Below, piece by piece: positions 21,457 to 31,448 of a DNA stretch of 34,081 nucleotides. The notes under the pieces were generated by a model. That model saw only the letters and a list, made by a program, of their open reading frames with translations, had not been told where the DNA came from and did no database searches. The translations under genes were made by a program, and so were the position numbers. Location: positions 1 through 34,081 of the forward strand of contig NXFV01000686.1 in the NCBI GenBank assembly GCA_002803225.1, given 5' to 3'. The DNA is from Gamarada debralockiae. Lineage: Eukaryota; Ascomycota; Leotiomycetes; Helotiales; Hyphodiscaceae. Positions within the stretch are counted from its first letter, which is position 1; each line of letters begins with the position of its first letter.

Positions 21457-22770
21457 CTATCCTGCCAACTCCATCTTGTCCAGAACAGCTCTAGTGAACT
21501 CGTGTGTGCTGCTCTGTCCTCCCATATCGCGAGTTCGTGTGACGCTGTAGAATCATTAGCATCAAATACAGATTTGAGAAAGGAGTTGCTTACCCGTCAG
21601 CAATAACATCGTAGACAGCCTTAGAGATGCGGTTGGCATGCTCATCAAGACCAAGATGTCTCAAGAGCATGGATCCAGAGAGAATCATGGCGGTTGGGTT
21701 AGCTTGGTCCTTGCCCTTGATATCAAGACCAACGTGACGGCAACCAGGCTCGAAAACAGCAACCTCACGACCCATGTTGCAGCCAGGAACGATTCCAGGT
21801 CCACCGACTAGAGCAGCTCCAACGTTGGACAAGATTCCTCCGTATAAGTTGGGCATGACCATGACATCGAATTGCTGTGGTCGAGAAACACATTGCATGG
21901 AAGCATTGTCCACAATCATGTCGTTGGTCTCCAGGGTGGGGTAATCCTTAGCCACAGCATTGAAGGTGTTGCGGAACAGACCGTCTGCGAGCTTCATGAT
22001 GTTCGCCTTGTGGATACAGGTGACCTTCTTGCGGTTGTTTGCAAGAGCGAAGCTGAAAGCGAATTTAGCAATGCGCTCAGACTTGGCACGGGTAATGATC
22101 TTGAGGGATTCGACAACGCCTGGGACGGATTGATGCTCGAGGCCAGAATATTCCCCCTCAGTGTTCTCACGAATAATGCAGAGGTCGACATTGTCGTGGC
22201 GGGTCTTGTAGCCAGGAATATTCTTGATAAGAACAATAGAGGCATAGATGTCGAGCTCTTGTCGCAGAGCAACGTTGAAAGATTGATGGCCGGATCGCTC
22301 GACTGGTGTGTGTAGAATACCCTTCAATCCAAGCTTGTTTCTCTTCAAGGACGCAATCGACTCCCGGAAAAGCTCCTCCGAGTGCTTGCTACCAGATTCG
22401 ACCCCAGAAACATCGACTTGCTCCCACTCGACTGGTACATTGTCGGCCTTGAAGATCGTCTTGACAGATTCTGCAACTTCGGCTCCAATACCATCTCCAG
22501 GAATAAGAGTCACGGTGTATTTTCCACCATACTTCGTTGGTTTGAAGATATCCTATATGTCCCAAATCAGATATATGCCTGCAGCAAGAACAATTCGATT
22601 GGTGAAACGTACTGCTTGCACGGTAGCAAATGATCGCGATGGAGCTTGGGCGGTTCGCAGAAGGCTCTGATAAGAAAATGGCGTCAGCACCTTCGACAAC
22701 GAGTAGCCATTGAAGAGTCTGAAGCTCGAATACATACCTGCGCCGACCTTGCGGAGCTGCGCATCAGCAT
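21457..22770 (-). CDS. IDH1: NAD-dependent isocitrate dehydrogenase subunit 1, mitochondrial
   Basis: Minus-strand exons 22770-22738, 22666-22613, 22552-21594 and 21544-21457 encode 377 aa. The first two small exons give an Arg/Ser-rich mitochondrial presequence (MLMRSSARSAQSLLRTAQ, then SRSFATVQA). The mature part starts KYGGKYTVTLIPGDGIGAE and contains IRENTEGEYSGLEHQSVPG, KANIMKLADGLF, VDNASMQ, GGPGIVPG, FEPGCRHVGLDIKG and NPTAMILSGSMLLRHLGL. It ends with TRDMGGQSSTHEFTRAVL. The protein oxidatively decarboxylates isocitrate in the TCA cycle as an IDH1/IDH2 hetero-octamer. IDH1 is the regulatory, AMP-binding subunit, and the HTPVERSGHQSFNVALRQEL segment fits IDH1 rather than IDH2. IDH2 is not in this window. 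Introns are 71, 60 and 49 nt with consistent phases. Confidence 0.97.
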
Positions 22771-24617
22771 CTTGTAGAGTTTGTAGGGAGTTCGTAGGTG
22801 TGAAGGGCTGTCTGATTGAAGATTGCTTCAAAAATTCCGGGTCTTGCCGTACGGCTGGTTTTGAAGCGCCTTGCCTTTTCGGGACTCGGGCCAAAACTCG
22901 GCATCTGGCGGAAGTGCACGTAGGGCGCGTTTATTTTCAGCGACACAACACAACGACGACAACATCAGCACGGCTGCATTATTGATCTCTTTGTTTGATT
23001 AGTATTACAAACAAAGATCTCTGGCTGCCATAGTACTGCTAGAAGGTCATGCTAAATACCGAGTTGCCCTCCATGCAATTGAGCAAGTGCTAAGCCGTGA
23101 CATTTGGGAAATTCGTGAAGTCAGAACCCAGATTATAGTATGTGTTTCAGAGAGTCCCAATATCGGCTCATAGCTAGTTTCTTTGACCTCTTTTGTTTTA
23201 TTATTTAAGAGCTCTTCTTTTAGGGCCGATGACTGTCTTAATCCTTGGACCTCGATTCAATTACATAGGTGCGCGAGTTTCTCCTCGTCAAGTAACGGGA
23301 GGTTGAAGACCGCGAACTTCCGGCCTAAAGAATTGTAATATGACAAATCGCCCACTAGGAGCATCTCAGAAACTAAATTTCATAGCCATGGTCCACGAAG
23401 AGTGGCCCTGACTCCGCTCAGGTCATCTAATTGCCAAGAAACGGCTTCCTGCAGTTTGCCCCGTCTCCAGTCAGCCGCCTCCGACTATCCCTGATTATTG
23501 AGTGATGTTTCGTCAGGCCTGAATTATCAAGCGTTTTCTCTCTTTAGTGGATATCGACTTTCATGCTGGTATGGGATCAGCTTGGGCATTTTACTTCCGG
23601 AATACCTTGGGCGATCAGGCGATCGCTGCACCACCTTCTCCAGTCTAATGTCCGACTTCAAACTATTTACCTCGTTTGTTTAAGCAAGGTTCTGTAACTG
23701 CCCTCATGAAATCCCATAGATGTCAGGGCTTGAAGCTTTTTAATTTTCGAGGATTTCGCTACACCCAAGCTGCTCGCTTAGGTTTCCGAATTGGGGGTTG
23801 AATAGAAAGGGGCTCTCAATAGGAGCCGTTCTTCAAAGATTTCAATAGGAGTACCCTGCAACGGCGAATACTCATAGTGAACTGTTCTTTATGGCTATAT
23901 CGGAGGTGCCTACGGTTAAGGAATCCTTTCAATTGTCACGGAGAATTATCCTTTTAGAAACTGTTCTAGGAGCAATTTGAGCTCCTAGTGCGCGGACATT
24001 CTGTTGTTCCATTCTCAATAAGACCCTGTAGACTCTTCGCGAGCGCGCAAATTATTGGATATAGATTATTTGACTGTCAGTAATCCCTGCAAGGGGTTCC
24101 TATGAAATACAGTCTGGCGCCTAAAACTTGGATTGTTCTTTGCCACGAACGCCCCTATTTCCGGGGGTGCTTTGAACTTAATCTAAGTCCCCACAACGCC
24201 ACCCGCTCCCAACGATTCAGAATCTTTGAAATAATTAGCAGTCATCTCTTGTGTTCTCAATGGTTTGCGGAATTTTTTTTTTAATTGGTAGAATTTAAAT
24301 ACTTGTCTTTGATAGTGGCGATTATTCTTGGGCACCTCAATAGGAGGAGCGACTTTCATTTCTGTCCTCAATAACAACGATCTTTATTGACAGTATTCTG
24401 GCCTTTCTAATACTGTTCAGGACTTAGTATTCTGAACAAGGCGCGATTTTGTATAAAATGGCATCAACCTTCTTCTGAGTTTCAATTTTCTTTCTCGACA
24501 TCGCAACTGAAGTACATCGATCTTCATACCTTCATACAAACATTCATTTGTGCATTCTGCACCATACAAACAACCCACACTCACTCAAGACTACCACAAT
24601 CTACAACTTCAATCACC
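22771..24617. other. Long intergenic region: IDH1 promoter and pheromone-gene upstream region
   Basis: About 1.85 kb without a supported gene. Short frames show no family features. Three copies of CAATAGGAG occur (23817, 23843, 24338), and an 8-bp perfect inverted repeat, CTAGGAGC/GCTCCTAG, lies at 23966-23988. A TATA box lies at 24452. No tRNA or transposon ends were found. Confidence 0.45.
24452..24458 (+). promoter_or_regulatory. TATA box of the pheromone precursor gene
   Basis: TATAAAA stands 160 bp before the start codon at 24618. A CT/CA-rich leader lies between. The position fits a strongly inducible gene with a leader of about 130 nt. Confidence 0.5.
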
Positions 24618-25214
24618 ATGAAGTACCTCTCCATCATCGTCTTGGCCGCCGCTGTCAGTGCCATCGCTATCCCCGCTCCGGAGCCCACATGCGGAAAGCC
24701 AGGTATGTCTCTCCCTCCCCTTCTGCGAATGATAAGCGCTGACTCCTATTCCAGGCCAACCTTGCCGCCGTAACCCCGAGCCGGTCGCTGTTGCTCTCCC
24801 AGAACCCACCTGCGGAAAGCCCGGACAACCTTGCAAGCGTGAGGCCGAACCAGTTGCCGTCGCTGCGCCGGAGCCAACATGTGGCAAGTCCGGTACGTGA
24901 CCCCAACCTTTACCAACCACAACTGATGGCTAATTCTTATTCTAGGTCAACCATGCAAACGTGAGGCTGCACCAGCACCGGAACCAACTTGCGGAAAGCC
25001 TGGACAACCCTGCAAGCGTGAAGCCGAGCCCATCGCTGTTGCTGCGCCACAGCCAACCTGTGGCAAACCCGGACAACCTTGCAAACGCAAGGCTGCCCCA
25101 GCACCAGAGCCAACTTGCGGCAAGCCTGGACAACCATGCAAGCGTGAGGCCGAGCCCGTTGCCGTTGCGGCACCAGAGCCAACTTGCGGAAAGCCTGGCC
25201 AGCCATGCAAGTAA
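24618..25214 (+). CDS. Alpha-factor-type mating pheromone precursor with seven TCGKPGQPC units
   Basis: Exons 24618-24702, 24755-24892 and 24946-25214 encode 163 aa. A signal peptide (MKYLSIIVLAAAVSA) precedes seven copies of TCGKPGQPC; copy 3 has Ser for Pro. Copies are separated by dibasic Kex2 sites (KR, once RR). Each site is followed by an unbroken ladder of X-Ala/X-Pro dipeptides (EA-EP-VA-VA-AP-EP or EA-AP-AP-EP), the substrate of Ste13-type dipeptidyl aminopeptidase. Trimming therefore predicts the nonapeptide TCGKPGQPC. The last copy ends CK before the stop. Alpha-type pheromones are sensed by the GPCR Ste2/Pre2. As I recall, the Botrytis/Sclerotinia peptide is WCGRPGQPC, so this one lacks the usual N-terminal Trp. 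Both introns (52 and 53 nt) interrupt the Gly codon at the same place in the repeat unit. Confidence 0.93.
24682..25211 (+). repeat. Tandem repeat array of the pheromone gene
   Basis: Seven diverged DNA units of 48-63 coding nt. Each encodes spacer, CGK[P/S]GQPC and a dibasic site. Units 1 and 3 are each split by an intron. Two spacer lengths alternate in the later copies (short EAAPAPEP type, long EAEPVAVAAPEP type), suggesting that unit pairs duplicated together. Confidence 0.9.
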
Positions 25215-25628
25215 ATCCGCAATCTTCGCAACTTCGCACTCGGTGCCACCTTTTCCGGCATCAATGATCGACAGTTCTTCACCAATTCTGGTACTCCTTT
25301 CTCCTCAATTTCATGTCCATCCTCGACAACACTTTTTTCCGGCGAAAAAAACTTCACTTCTTCACCTACACACTTTGATAAATGGAGATAGCATGGGTGG
25401 CTGTCTGTTGACTGTACATTCATTTGGCAAGGATGGACTCATCGCAGAGTCTATTGAGTCTCTAGGATCCCGATTTGGTCCTTGACCTAGATCTTTTTTA
25501 CATACAAACCCAAGATTCTTTCATTGGCAAATTTCTTCCTTCTACCAGGTGATGACTATTTTCCTTTCTCCACGCCGATGAATGCAAATGATGAACAGCC
25601 TCCAAACCTCCTTAGTCTTCTTTCCACT
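25215..25628. other. Convergent 3' region between pheromone and two-TM genes
   Basis: The 414 bp hold both 3' ends. An open frame across the region (24961-25485) is a frame shadow of the repeat array. Confidence 0.5.
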
Positions 25629-26182
25629 CTACTTAAACACCTTAAACAGGAAAGCCTCAACAAAAGCCACAATTGCAGCAACACCAGTCGTCGTCATAAT
25701 ACCCAAGTCAGCTCGGTGCGCGAGGAAGCCAACCAAGAGACCCGAGCCCATGGATAGGATCAACGCCAACATCAATCCAAAGAACCAAAGTCGTTTGTGG
25801 ATTTGGAGTCGGGTTTGACGGTTGGGAGAAGCTGAGGTAGTCGTGCGAGTCTTGGTCAAAGTCTTGTTGCGGAAAGGAAGTGTGCTAGAAGAGTCCGCGA
25901 CGGCTAAGTGGCTTTGAGATTCCACGTCGACCTGCACGAGATGATCTCTTAGCATTTGATATACTCGAGCACAGTATCTCATGAACAAGAAGAACTGTGT
26001 TTACTTACCTGTCTCTCCGGAAGGAAAACCTTCGGGATGGGACTCATGACGGCTGGCCCCTTCAGATTGTTTGCGGCATTGGAGTGGTGCGCCTCGAATA
26101 GCATAGTGTTGAACTTTCGAAGAGGAATGGAAGTGGTCTTCTCAACCGTGGCTCCTATATCGGCGAGCTCAATCGAAGCCAT
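25629..26182 (-). CDS. Small two-transmembrane protein, function unknown
   Basis: Minus-strand exons 26182-26009 and 25931-25629 encode 158 aa. The 77-nt intron has donor GTAAGT and acceptor GTGCAG, phase 0. The N-terminal 110 residues are polar and Ser/Thr-rich with basic stretches (NKTLTKTRTTTSASPNRQ). Two hydrophobic helices follow near the C-terminus: LWFFGLMLALILSMGSGLLV and IMTTTGVAAIVAFVEAFLF. The loop between them is short, so both ends probably face the same side. It converges on the pheromone gene, with 414 bp between stop codons. I do not recognise the family. Confidence 0.75.
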
Positions 26183-26756
26183 TAAACAAGGTTCTCAAAG
26201 TTGATGTGAATGTGAATTTCGTGTATAGAATCAGTTCTGATAATGGACTGAGATTTACTCATCCCATAGGAGTGACTTTCCATCTTAAATATGATCGCTA
26301 TTCGCAACTCCTCTCAATTGCTGAAGCTTCCATTTTGCAAATTTTGGTGATTTTGGGACCATTTGGCGACTCCGAGTATGAAGCAGAATCTTGCAAAACA
26401 CAAGTCTTAGTGATAGGGGAAATAAGCGCCGTAAAAATACCGTGCGTGGAAGCGAGGAATATAGTACCTAAAGAGATATATTTGAGACTATCAACGATGA
26501 TAATTCATGGTGGATTCCACACTGACTAATATTATGATTTGGATCATCATTTGATCTTACTCAGGTGAGAGCTCATCTTAATGCTACCTTAAAAGTCTAT
26601 GGTTCCATATTTCATGTATCTGATATATTTCCCTTGACGAGGTATTGAATGGCGTGGATTACAGCCATGCCCCTAGTTCTGTCATCAACGGGCCGTGCCG
26701 TGACATTGAGTATGGCGGGGCTTAAGGACGGAGTGGCCCGAAGTGGAAATCGATTA
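26183..26756. other. AT-rich intergenic region, no supported gene
   Basis: About 570 bp between the two-TM gene start and the MITE. It is AT-rich with one short plus-strand frame (26206-26529) lacking recognisable features. The left 200 bp presumably holds the promoter of the two-TM gene. Confidence 0.45.
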
Positions 26757-27009
26757 CGGAGGACGCCACCAAAAGTCATGCGAATACAGGTGTTCAGCCA
26801 ATCACAGCCTGAAAGGCCCTGTAGGTTTAGCGTGCACGGCCTAAAAGCCCTGTAAATTCTTAGACGAACAGTCTCTTGTCTAGTCGCTTCAGGGCTTTTA
26901 CAGGGAGCATTGCCTGGACTACGGCGCGGCTTTCGGTCACCTCAGGCTGCTCCAGGATTAAAGACGCCTAAATACCCTGTATGCGCATGACTTTTGGTTG
27001 CATCCTCCG
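26757..27009. mobile_element. MITE, Tc1/mariner-like, 253 bp, 34-bp terminal inverted repeats
   Basis: The left end (26757-26790) and the reverse complement of the right end (26976-27009) agree at 31 of 34 positions. Both begin CGGAGGA and contain ACCAAAAGTCATGCG and ATACAGG. Each end is directly flanked by TA (26755-26756 and 27010-27011), as expected for a Tc1/mariner-type target duplication. The interior also folds back around about 26870 (AAAAGCCCTG versus CAGGGCTTTT, and CCCTGTAAA versus TTTACAGGG). There is no coding capacity. It is more GC-rich than its AT-rich surroundings. It is non-autonomous and would need a transposase elsewhere. Confidence 0.85.
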
Positions 27010-27011
27010 TA

Positions 27012-27894
27012 CCACAAGGAGTATCAAGCTTGCCCTGGAAGAAAAGGCGGTAGTAAGTTTGGATTTTTTTTAAAGCATCTCAAGTTCGAAAGAAGCTTTC
27101 CAAGCTTTTAGTTCTAATTTTCCGACTCTTTACTAGACTCGGTAGATCCGGATCTATTTGTCCCTTCCTTCTAACCTTCTCTCTAAACATCTCATGATCC
27201 AAAGGTATCTTGAGAAGTAGTAGACTTCTATATTTGGTGCCCCTTTTTCTGCCCACTTGCACCTAGGTAGCTTCCAGTTTGGGTAGCTACTAATTCTCAA
27301 CTACAACTTGTGCTCTATAGATTAGGTACAATGTAAAAATTTGATATTTCTTTTGTTACTATTCACAGAGTTTGCTTTGCACTGTATCGCTGAATTTTCC
27401 ATTTTGTACATCGGCCTACGCACAGTGATTCCGAAGGCATATGATTTGAGCGAGGCCGTTGTAGTACCCCGCCATAGCTACGCTATCGATGCTGCGCCAC
27501 TTGCAAAGTCTTGCAACTCCAAACTCTTGCGCTCAACCCGAATATACAAAAGTTGTCGCCCCTTACCCGTCGCAACGATGATTCAATCCCCCCTTTCGAC
27601 CTTTCTCGGACGATACGCAGACCAAAATCTTTGGGATTCTACGATTTATCCTGCCGAGTATCGTGGTTTCCCTGCGGGACTGTCTTCGACTCCTGAACAT
27701 CTACGATCTTGCGACTGAGAGGACTAGTGCCTCCTATCAACGGAGAAGCTTATTCTTGTTTTCTCCATCTCACAACATTGCTACCTAAATAAGAGCTGAA
27801 CCGTATCAACATCTGCGGCCTTTAAATCAGCGCCGTTGCCCCTTAGTAATTTAATGTCAGGATAGTGTACGTTTTACCCTTTCCTCTGGAAAAT
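27012..27894. other. Intergenic region upstream of the zinc-finger-like gene
   Basis: About 880 bp, AT- and pyrimidine-rich to 27340. A plus frame with ATG near 27580 (MIQSPLSTFLGRYADQ, stop 27718) is short and unrecognised. It could be a 5' exon of the next gene but no splice junction is convincing. Confidence 0.4.
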
Positions 27895-30507
27895 ATGCCA
27901 CTGACATCTTGTAGTTTTGTACAGCCTCGGAAACGCGCCAATGAGATGGAGGTGATGGAACGCGAGATTGAGAAGGAGAAGAGGAGGAAACGCCTTGAGA
28001 TGGCGACGATAGTCTACGAACGCGAACTTGAGAACCGGGGGAAGAAATACGTCCGGTTTGAAAATACACACATCGTTCCCAATGTTCATCACAAGGAATA
28101 CCTTTCTGGAAAGGAGGCTCGAAGTCAATACAGTGCGACCTCCGCGGGTTCACATTCTTTCCATGACTCGGGATTGGGGGACACGAGCTCCGTTGCGGAG
28201 TCCGCTCTGTTCGATTCGAAGATCACGAAGACATTCTTGGACGAGGGCTGCGAGGACTCATTCAAAGCATTGGGACATCCAGATCTTTTGCAATCTGCCG
28301 ACTACAGGTGCCCATGTAATCTTTGTACATCGAAACGCAGCGGTTTATCTCAATCGGATTCCGGTCGGGGAGGGACATTCTTTTCCAGTGCTCATCAGGA
28401 CGATCTATTGAGCGGTATGTCAGATATAGATGGTTATATTCCGACTAGTGACCAACCGAAACCTACGACCAACCCCGAATTGTTTGCTGATGAAATCTTT
28501 GAGAATCTGGACGATACTACGCTTCAAACCCATGATAAGTTCGGTAGCTCTGCTCTTGAGACTTGGACAAACACTTTTCAGAATCATGAGCTTTTCGCAC
28601 TACAGCTTTCAGCCCTCAAAGACGTGGTCGTGGATAGATCCTCCTATTTCAGTGGAGAGGCCGGCTCAGTTGATTTGAAAAAGGATGAGAGCACAGAAAT
28701 TGCTACGGAAACGGCAAAATCGTCTGGCCTGGAAACGGATGACGGTACCGAAATTGATGCCAAAGAAGCGGTCAGCTCAATGGAGCTAGAAACGGAAGAT
28801 GGGCCTGGAAACCCAGCGTCAACTACCTTTGAAGTGTCAATTCTTCGAAAATCCTTCAACGAGGGAATCCGAAATCTCTTCCCAGCCGATCAACAACTCG
28901 CCAATTGCCTCATAAATCGCCTTGAACCAAAGTTCCATCTCATCGCACCTCTCTTCAATGGTGGCGGGATCTTCTGGCTTCTGCAAGAGTCTGCGCCTGA
29001 AGACGGCGATCCGAGTTCGAGGTCAACGCAGTCTACTAGTCCGTCAAACTTGAACGCCGGCTCAAGCTGGGCCAGCCAATCTACAGGCAACTCAAGCAAG
29101 CGGCCGAGAAGCGAGCAGCAAGGTGATAACGGACTTGAAGCTGGCCCCAAGCACAAGAAGCCCATTCCAACCCCCCGCTTTGGAGAAAAAGCAGCCATGC
29201 CCAGGTTCATGTGCGTGTTCTACGCAAAGTGTTGCATAACCCACTGTAAGAAGAAGAATGGAAAACGATCGACAACCTTGGGGTACAAAAAGATTCATGA
29301 CATGGTAGAGTGAGTTCACCTTCGTTTCCCTTTTGACGGGTTCTGATTCGATCAAAGCAACCATTTCAAAGAGGATCATACTGTTGTACGATGTCAGCGA
29401 TGTTATGAAACGTTTGAGGGTGATCACGTTGATGCACTTTTCTGCAAGAAGAACGAGCATCAGAGATCCTGCGATGTCCGGAAGCCCCTTGTAGTTGACG
29501 ATGTCATCGACTGCGATATGAAAATCAGGTTGAAGGCAAAACTAAGCAAATTCCGGAAATGGTCGCTCGCAACGGAAACAGATGGGAACATGAAAACCTG
29601 GGTTTCTAACAATGTCGCTGCCCTCTCTGGTATCACTCCGTCCATATCGGAATTGACCAAGCAACCCGACTCGGAATCGACCAAGAAGGATCTGACGACT
29701 CTTTCGTTCTGCGAAAGCGAATTGGCAAAATGGTATACAATATATACTGTGTTGTTTCCGAACGCAGCAATTCCTGAATGCCCGTGTAAGAATATCATTG
29801 TATATATTTACCGCTCTTGCTAATCAACTTTAGTCTACGATCCAAACGTTGCAGAGGCTGTCAAGAACCAACAAAGGGTGCGAATTCTCTTCGGAGAGAT
29901 TGCTGATACAATGGCGGAAGTGCGTGGTTCCCCACCAACAGCGAACTTTCAAGGGCAAAGAGAATGGTTCCAGGACTGCCTCGATATTACACTCCGCTCC
30001 TTGGTATCAGTTCAGCAATCTGAGGGCACTACTACGGATGGACTTGCGTCATCTGCCACTTCGCCTCCTGATATACGGTCAATGATCCTGCAATTCATTC
30101 GACCGTCCAATATGAGTGGACCAACAGCGGACCAAATTGCTGCACCTAGCTCCCCGGTCCCATTGAGAATGAACAACCAGCAAGCTCAGAGTCTATCGAC
30201 AGCACAAACACCATTGCCACCAGCCTCCGGTTTCAGCACTTTGAATCCTACAAGAACGAGCAGCTCGCCAGCTGCCCCTGTGGAAGCAGGTCGACGCGAC
30301 GTTCCATCGGCGACAAGTACGTCGCCCGGTGGAGACGATCACAGTTCACGCAATCCGTATGATCAAACTGTGTCGTCAGCCGCACAAAACATGGAGGACT
30401 CTCCCCGGAGGTTTGAGTTATGTTCCATCTGCGGCGGGAGAAGGAAAGTTTGGAACAAGTTGCAGGATAAATGGGAAGACTGCCTCTCCTGCTGGTCTCT
30501 ACAGTGA
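27895..30507 (+). CDS. Large fungal protein with degenerate C2H2-type zinc-finger region and C-terminal Cys knuckle
   Basis: Exons 27895-29309, 29358-29785 and 29834-30507 encode 838 aa. Both introns are 48 nt (donors GTGAGT and GTAAGA) and their phases agree. The N-terminus has a charged helix (ANEMEVMEREIEKEKRRKRL), then a long Ser/Thr/Glu-rich region. Midway, after a nuclear-localisation-like basic stretch, comes MPRFMCVFYAKCCITHC, then HDMVDNHFKEDHTVVRCQRC and YETFEGDHVDALFC. This is the layout of the fungal degenerate C2H2 pair (xCPF...H..H.xRH...CxRC...F...L..H). The end carries CSICGGRRKVWNKLQDKW and CLSC, a four-Cys zinc knuckle. A nuclear or regulatory role is inference. The start could lie further upstream. 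Confidence 0.75.
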
Positions 30508-31448
30508 GGTCCACGATGACAACGATCGTCATGAATTCACAACGCACCTCGAAGTGGACGAATTTCACTGCGAACCTTCTCTGCCGTCCGATCCCACAGG
30601 TGCCATAACTGCGGCATCCGCCACAGTAACAGGATCTCTGGTGCCCGTCGAGCTAGTGTCGCTGGACAGAGATGTCGATTACGTGAGGCATGATTTCTTC
30701 GGTTTTCCCGTGAGGATCAAAAGCCCGTGTCTCATCCGAGGAAAGAGTTGTAAGGTCTTCCGGGCATTTCTCGATTTCCCAGTGGGCCCATGTTGGTTGG
30801 AATTGCCTAATCGGGTATAGCCTGTATATTCCCCTCTTTTGTGATATAAGAGAGCTCTTCCCCTCTATGTATTTCAGCTCCTTAGATATCAGCTAGGTCT
30901 AGAAATGCCACTATATTTCGCCCCCAAAATACAGCTCAACTAACATTATTGTTGCTGCCTTAGAGTATAAGTTTTCACAAATAGTCGCGCTTTGGAAGTA
31001 AACCTCGAGAAATATTCACTGGCCGGTGAGGCACATTCTAGAACAGACAGTGAATAAATTAAATGAGAAAAATTCAATGCAGATACTTTCCAATCCAATA
31101 CAGTTTGGTGAACGAAATTCAGAGTTTCGATGATCATGGCATATGATACTCAGAAGTCACACGCTGGAACTCCCCAGCACGGAACTGACGTCTCAGAATT
31201 GGGCATCGAAGGCACAGCACAGATTGAAAAGTGTGATTGGAAAGATTTTAGGGGCTTGAAGATCTATATACTATATATCTCTACAGCTTCATTGATCTTC
31301 ATCCGTCGCAACCTCTAATGCGTGTGCTCCGGAATATTGTGAAGGATTTCTTGCATATTCTGAATGGTGTTCAAGAACCTGTCTGCATTTCTGTGATCCA
31401 AATCCAGTGCCATAGCATCTCAATGCCCTCCTACAAAGATGCTGTAAG
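30508..31448. other. Intergenic region between convergent genes, no supported gene
   Basis: About 940 bp. The plus frame that runs to 30820 begins inside the previous gene in another frame. It is fairly protein-like (DVDYVRHDFFGFPVRI) but has no start or splice junction. The rest is AT-rich. Confidence 0.4.

Noticed and set aside
21872..22315. 147-codon plus-strand frame inside IDH1
   Set aside because: Antisense shadow of a strongly conserved IDH1 exon.
24682..25211. CRISPR-like or satellite array
   Set aside because: The repeat is coding, with protein-level constraints (Cys pairs, dibasic sites) and variable units. CRISPR arrays are not expected in fungi.
24961..25485. 174-codon plus frame and three minus frames across the pheromone repeats
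   Set aside because: Open only because the repeat lacks stops in several frames. The pheromone frame explains the region.
30329..30820. Plus frame running past the stop of the zinc-finger-like gene
   Set aside because: Starts inside that gene in another frame. No splice pair joins it in phase.
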